Below, piece after piece: positions 7,190-8,428 of a stretch of DNA of 8,428 bases. Source of the DNA: Deltaproteobacteria bacterium (lineage in GTDB: Bacteria > Desulfobacterota > Desulfarculia > Adiutricales > Adiutricaceae); assembly GCA_031278795.1 (NCBI GenBank), contig JAITJT010000303.1, positions 1-8,428 of the forward strand, given 5' to 3'. The notes under the pieces were generated by a model. The model saw nothing but the letters and a program-made list of their open reading frames with translations, searched no databases and was not told the DNA's origin. Position 1 is the stretch's first letter; the number at the start of each line of letters is the position of its first letter. A program made the translations under genes and the position numbers.

Positions 7190-8071
7190 ATGTCTTCTTT
7201 TGCTCCATTAGATATAAAAGATAGACCTCTCTTTAGGGAATATGAAAAGAAATATCCCCTGACGGCCTCGGATTGTAACTTTACCAATATCCTTATGTGG
7301 CAGAATTATTACAAGTTCAGCTGGGCCAAGGTGGGGGAATCCCTTTGTTTGAAGGCCAATCCGGACGGTGTAAAGCCCTTTTGTTTTCCCCCGCTAGGGG
7401 ATCGCGAGAACCTTGAGGCCTGGGACTTTTTGAAAGAGAGCTTAGAGGAACCAATCTTCAACCGCGTGCCAGAGCCTTGTAAGGACTTCTTGACCGAGCA
7501 TCGCCCTGATTGGCTGATCGAGCCGGACAGAGACAATGATGACTATGTTTACCTCAACAACAAGCTCATTACCCTGTCGGGCAGGAAAATGCACCAGAAG
7601 AAAAACCACTACAATTATTTCAGGCAGAACTATCCCCATGAGGTTCTCACCATAACTCCCGATCTCTTTCCGGAGATGCTTTCGCTTAGCGAGAGATGGC
7701 TTGGCTTCAAGCTGGAACAGGGTTGGGAGAAATCGCAAATAGGCATGGAGCAGCTGGCCATCTCGGATCTCTTGAAGCATTACGAGGAACTAGAGGTTAA
7801 GGGCGTCGCCATCAAGGTAAACGGTAAGGTGGAGGCCTTTTCCATTGGGGAGATGCTAAACGAGGACACCGTGGTCGTGCACGTGGAGAAAGGAAACCCA
7901 GAAATAAGGGGAATCTACGTGGCGGTTTGTTCGAACTTTTGTCGCACTCTTTTTCCGGACGCTACTTATGTCAACAGGGAGCAAGATCTTGGTCTCCCTG
8001 GCCTCAGGCACTCAAAGCAGTCCTTGAAACCCACTAACTTTGTCCATAAATTCAAGGTGGAGGCGAAATAG
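7190..8071 (+). CDS. DUF2156 (LPG_synthase_C-like) GNAT-fold protein
   Basis: The protein (293 aa) looks like the COG4866 branch of DUF2156. That family shares its fold with the C-terminal domain of MprF/lysylphosphatidylglycerol synthase and is built from tandem GNAT-like domains. Visible family features are FTNILMW at 31-37, SGRKMHQKKNHYNYF at 130-144, a second acyltransferase-like strand-turn-strand, GVAIKVNGKVEAFSIGE at 205-221, and the C-terminal NREQDLGLPGLR (262-273) with SLKP at 278-281. I see no signal peptide or membrane segments, so unlike MprF it is soluble. Its substrate is unknown; by family analogy it might move an aminoacyl or acyl group, but that is inference. The start is well bounded: an in-frame TGA lies at 7184-7186 and the ATG is at 7190. 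The Shine-Dalgarno match (GGTGA, 7182-7186) is weak and close. The first ~60 bases are more AT-rich than the rest. It stands 674 bases from addA and probably forms its own transcript. Confidence 0.87.
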   Translation: MSSFAPLDIKDRPLFREYEKKYPLTASDCNFTNILMWQNYYKFSWAKVGESLCLKANPDGVKPFCFPPLGDRENLEAWDFLKESLEEPIFNRVPEPCKDFLTEHRPDWLIEPDRDNDDYVYLNNKLITLSGRKMHQKKNHYNYFRQNYPHEVLTITPDLFPEMLSLSERWLGFKLEQGWEKSQIGMEQLAISDLLKHYEELEVKGVAIKVNGKVEAFSIGEMLNEDTVVVHVEKGNPEIRGIYVAVCSNFCRTLFPDATYVNREQDLGLPGLRHSKQSLKPTNFVHKFKVEAK

Positions 8072-8080
8072 TTCTTAAAT

Positions 8081-8109
8081 CCCCAAGAGCTAGTGGGAAT
8101 ACTTTTTTT
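8081..8109 (+). terminator. Weak candidate terminator after the DUF2156 gene
   Basis: Ten bases past the stop codon, CCCA (8082-8085) can pair with TGGG (8094-8097) around eight bases, followed five bases later by seven T (8103-8109). The position and T-run fit an intrinsic terminator, but a four-pair stem is short, so this is only a candidate. Confidence 0.3.
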
Positions 8110-8190
8110 GAGGGTTTTTCTACTGTTTTTCTCTTGTTATTTTGATATGACTTTATTTTTTTTGAGGACTCGCAAATAAAAATACTTAGG

Positions 8191-8263
8191 AAAAATTTTT
8201 GTTCTTATATGTTAATTTGATAACTGATTATAAGCCTATACCCCACAAAGCAAAAAATTTTTT
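8191..8263. other. Two phased AnTn tracts (possible curved DNA)
   Basis: AAAAATTTTT at 8191-8200 and AAAAAATTTTTT at 8252-8263 have centres 62 bases apart, close to six helical turns. The T8 run at 8156-8163 lies a further 36 bases upstream. AnTn tracts in helical phase bend DNA and attract nucleoid proteins. Whether this does more than reflect AT-rich spacer is unknown. Confidence 0.4.
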
Positions 8264-8376
8264 CTCTTAAACGTATTTAAAATTTCAGGCTAATAGCGAT
8301 ATTTTCTTTCAAAGCTATTTAGCATAGCGTCTTCCTTTTCTAAGCTTTCTAAAACCAAGCCCCTTTTGATTGTGTT

Positions 8377-8406
8377 TGGCTTTTATGCCTCTGGCTTTTG
8401 TGCCGC
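8377..8406. repeat. 15-bp imperfect tandem repeat at the right edge
   Basis: TGGCTTTTATGCCTC (8377-8391) is followed directly by TGGCTTTTGTGCCGC (8392-8406), 13 of 15 bases matching. Read on the minus strand, the units give AAQKP and EA-stop-KP, and the preceding codons give ECVAP, a five-residue pattern ending in proline. A period divisible by three hints at coding origin. Confidence 0.5.
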
Positions 8407-8428
8407 AGGCGCTACGCACTCAGCTCTT

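Larger units (their letters stand above)
8072..8428. other. AT-rich downstream region with T-runs and A/T tracts
   Basis: These 357 bases begin strongly T-rich on the plus strand (T7 at 8103-8109, T8 at 8156-8163, both followed by GAGG) and then become A-rich. Two AnTn palindromes lie at 8191-8200 and 8252-8263. From about 8377 composition turns GC-richer. On the minus strand, 8427-8386 reads as open codons up to a TAA at 8383-8385; plus-strand frames are also open to the edge. A gene probably enters or leaves here, but its strand cannot be settled. Confidence 0.6.

Noticed and set aside
6996..7211. A 71-codon plus-strand frame running into the DUF2156 gene
   Set aside because: It needs a TTG start without a ribosome site, is a hydrophobic translation of T-rich DNA, and overlaps a well-supported gene in another frame.
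8217..8242. TTGATA followed by TATA-like hexamers as a promoter
   Set aside because: Spacings to the possible -10 boxes are wrong (14 bases to TATACC). The TATAAT on the opposite strand at 8232-8227 has only a poor -35.
1..8428. CRISPR arrays, transposons, phage or toxin-antitoxin modules, tRNA or rRNA genes
   Set aside because: No regularly spaced direct repeats, transposase or integrase motifs, cloverleaf arms or rRNA-like segments were seen. AddAB can act in defence against linear DNA but is ordinary chromosomal repair machinery.

Overview
This is a bacterial window holding one clear system, an addB-addA operon for a RecBCD-type helicase-nuclease. A single DUF2156-family gene follows after an AT-rich gap. 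Coding DNA is moderately GC-rich (hand count of 3001-3060: 37 of 60 bases G+C). The intergenic DNA is much poorer (14 of 60 in both 6841-6900 and 8101-8160). AGG arginine and ATA isoleucine codons are frequent. AddAB plus a DUF2156 protein fits Firmicutes, Synergistota or some deltaproteobacterial lineages. The codon habits remind me of Synergistota, but that placement is a low-confidence guess.

Layout, all three genes on the plus strand. Positions 1-2894 encode the C-terminal 963 residues of AddB; its N-terminus lies left of the window. Positions 2901-6515 encode complete AddA (1204 aa), six bases after the AddB stop. Positions 6516-7189 are AT-rich with no convincing gene. Positions 7190-8071 encode a 293-aa DUF2156 (COG4866-like) protein. 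Positions 8072-8428 are again AT-rich, with A/T tracts, and composition rises toward GC in the last ~50 bases, probably because another gene touches the right edge.

How the genes work together: AddA supplies the active superfamily 1A helicase motor and one PD-(D/E)XK nuclease. AddB supplies a degenerate helicase fold, a second PD-(D/E)XK nuclease and a four-cysteine iron-sulphur site. Together they should process double-strand DNA ends for RecA loading, and they degrade foreign linear DNA. All expected catalytic and metal-binding residues in the visible parts are present, so the complex looks functional. The DUF2156 gene has its own AT-rich leader and no evident functional tie to AddAB.

I did not find an undescribed multi-gene system. 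The less ordinary signals are these: in-frame repeats that lengthen linkers in both Add subunits, a 12-pair hairpin with a GGAA loop inside addB, two weaker intragenic hairpins in addA, phased AnTn tracts downstream of the DUF2156 gene, and an ambiguous coding-like signal at the right edge.
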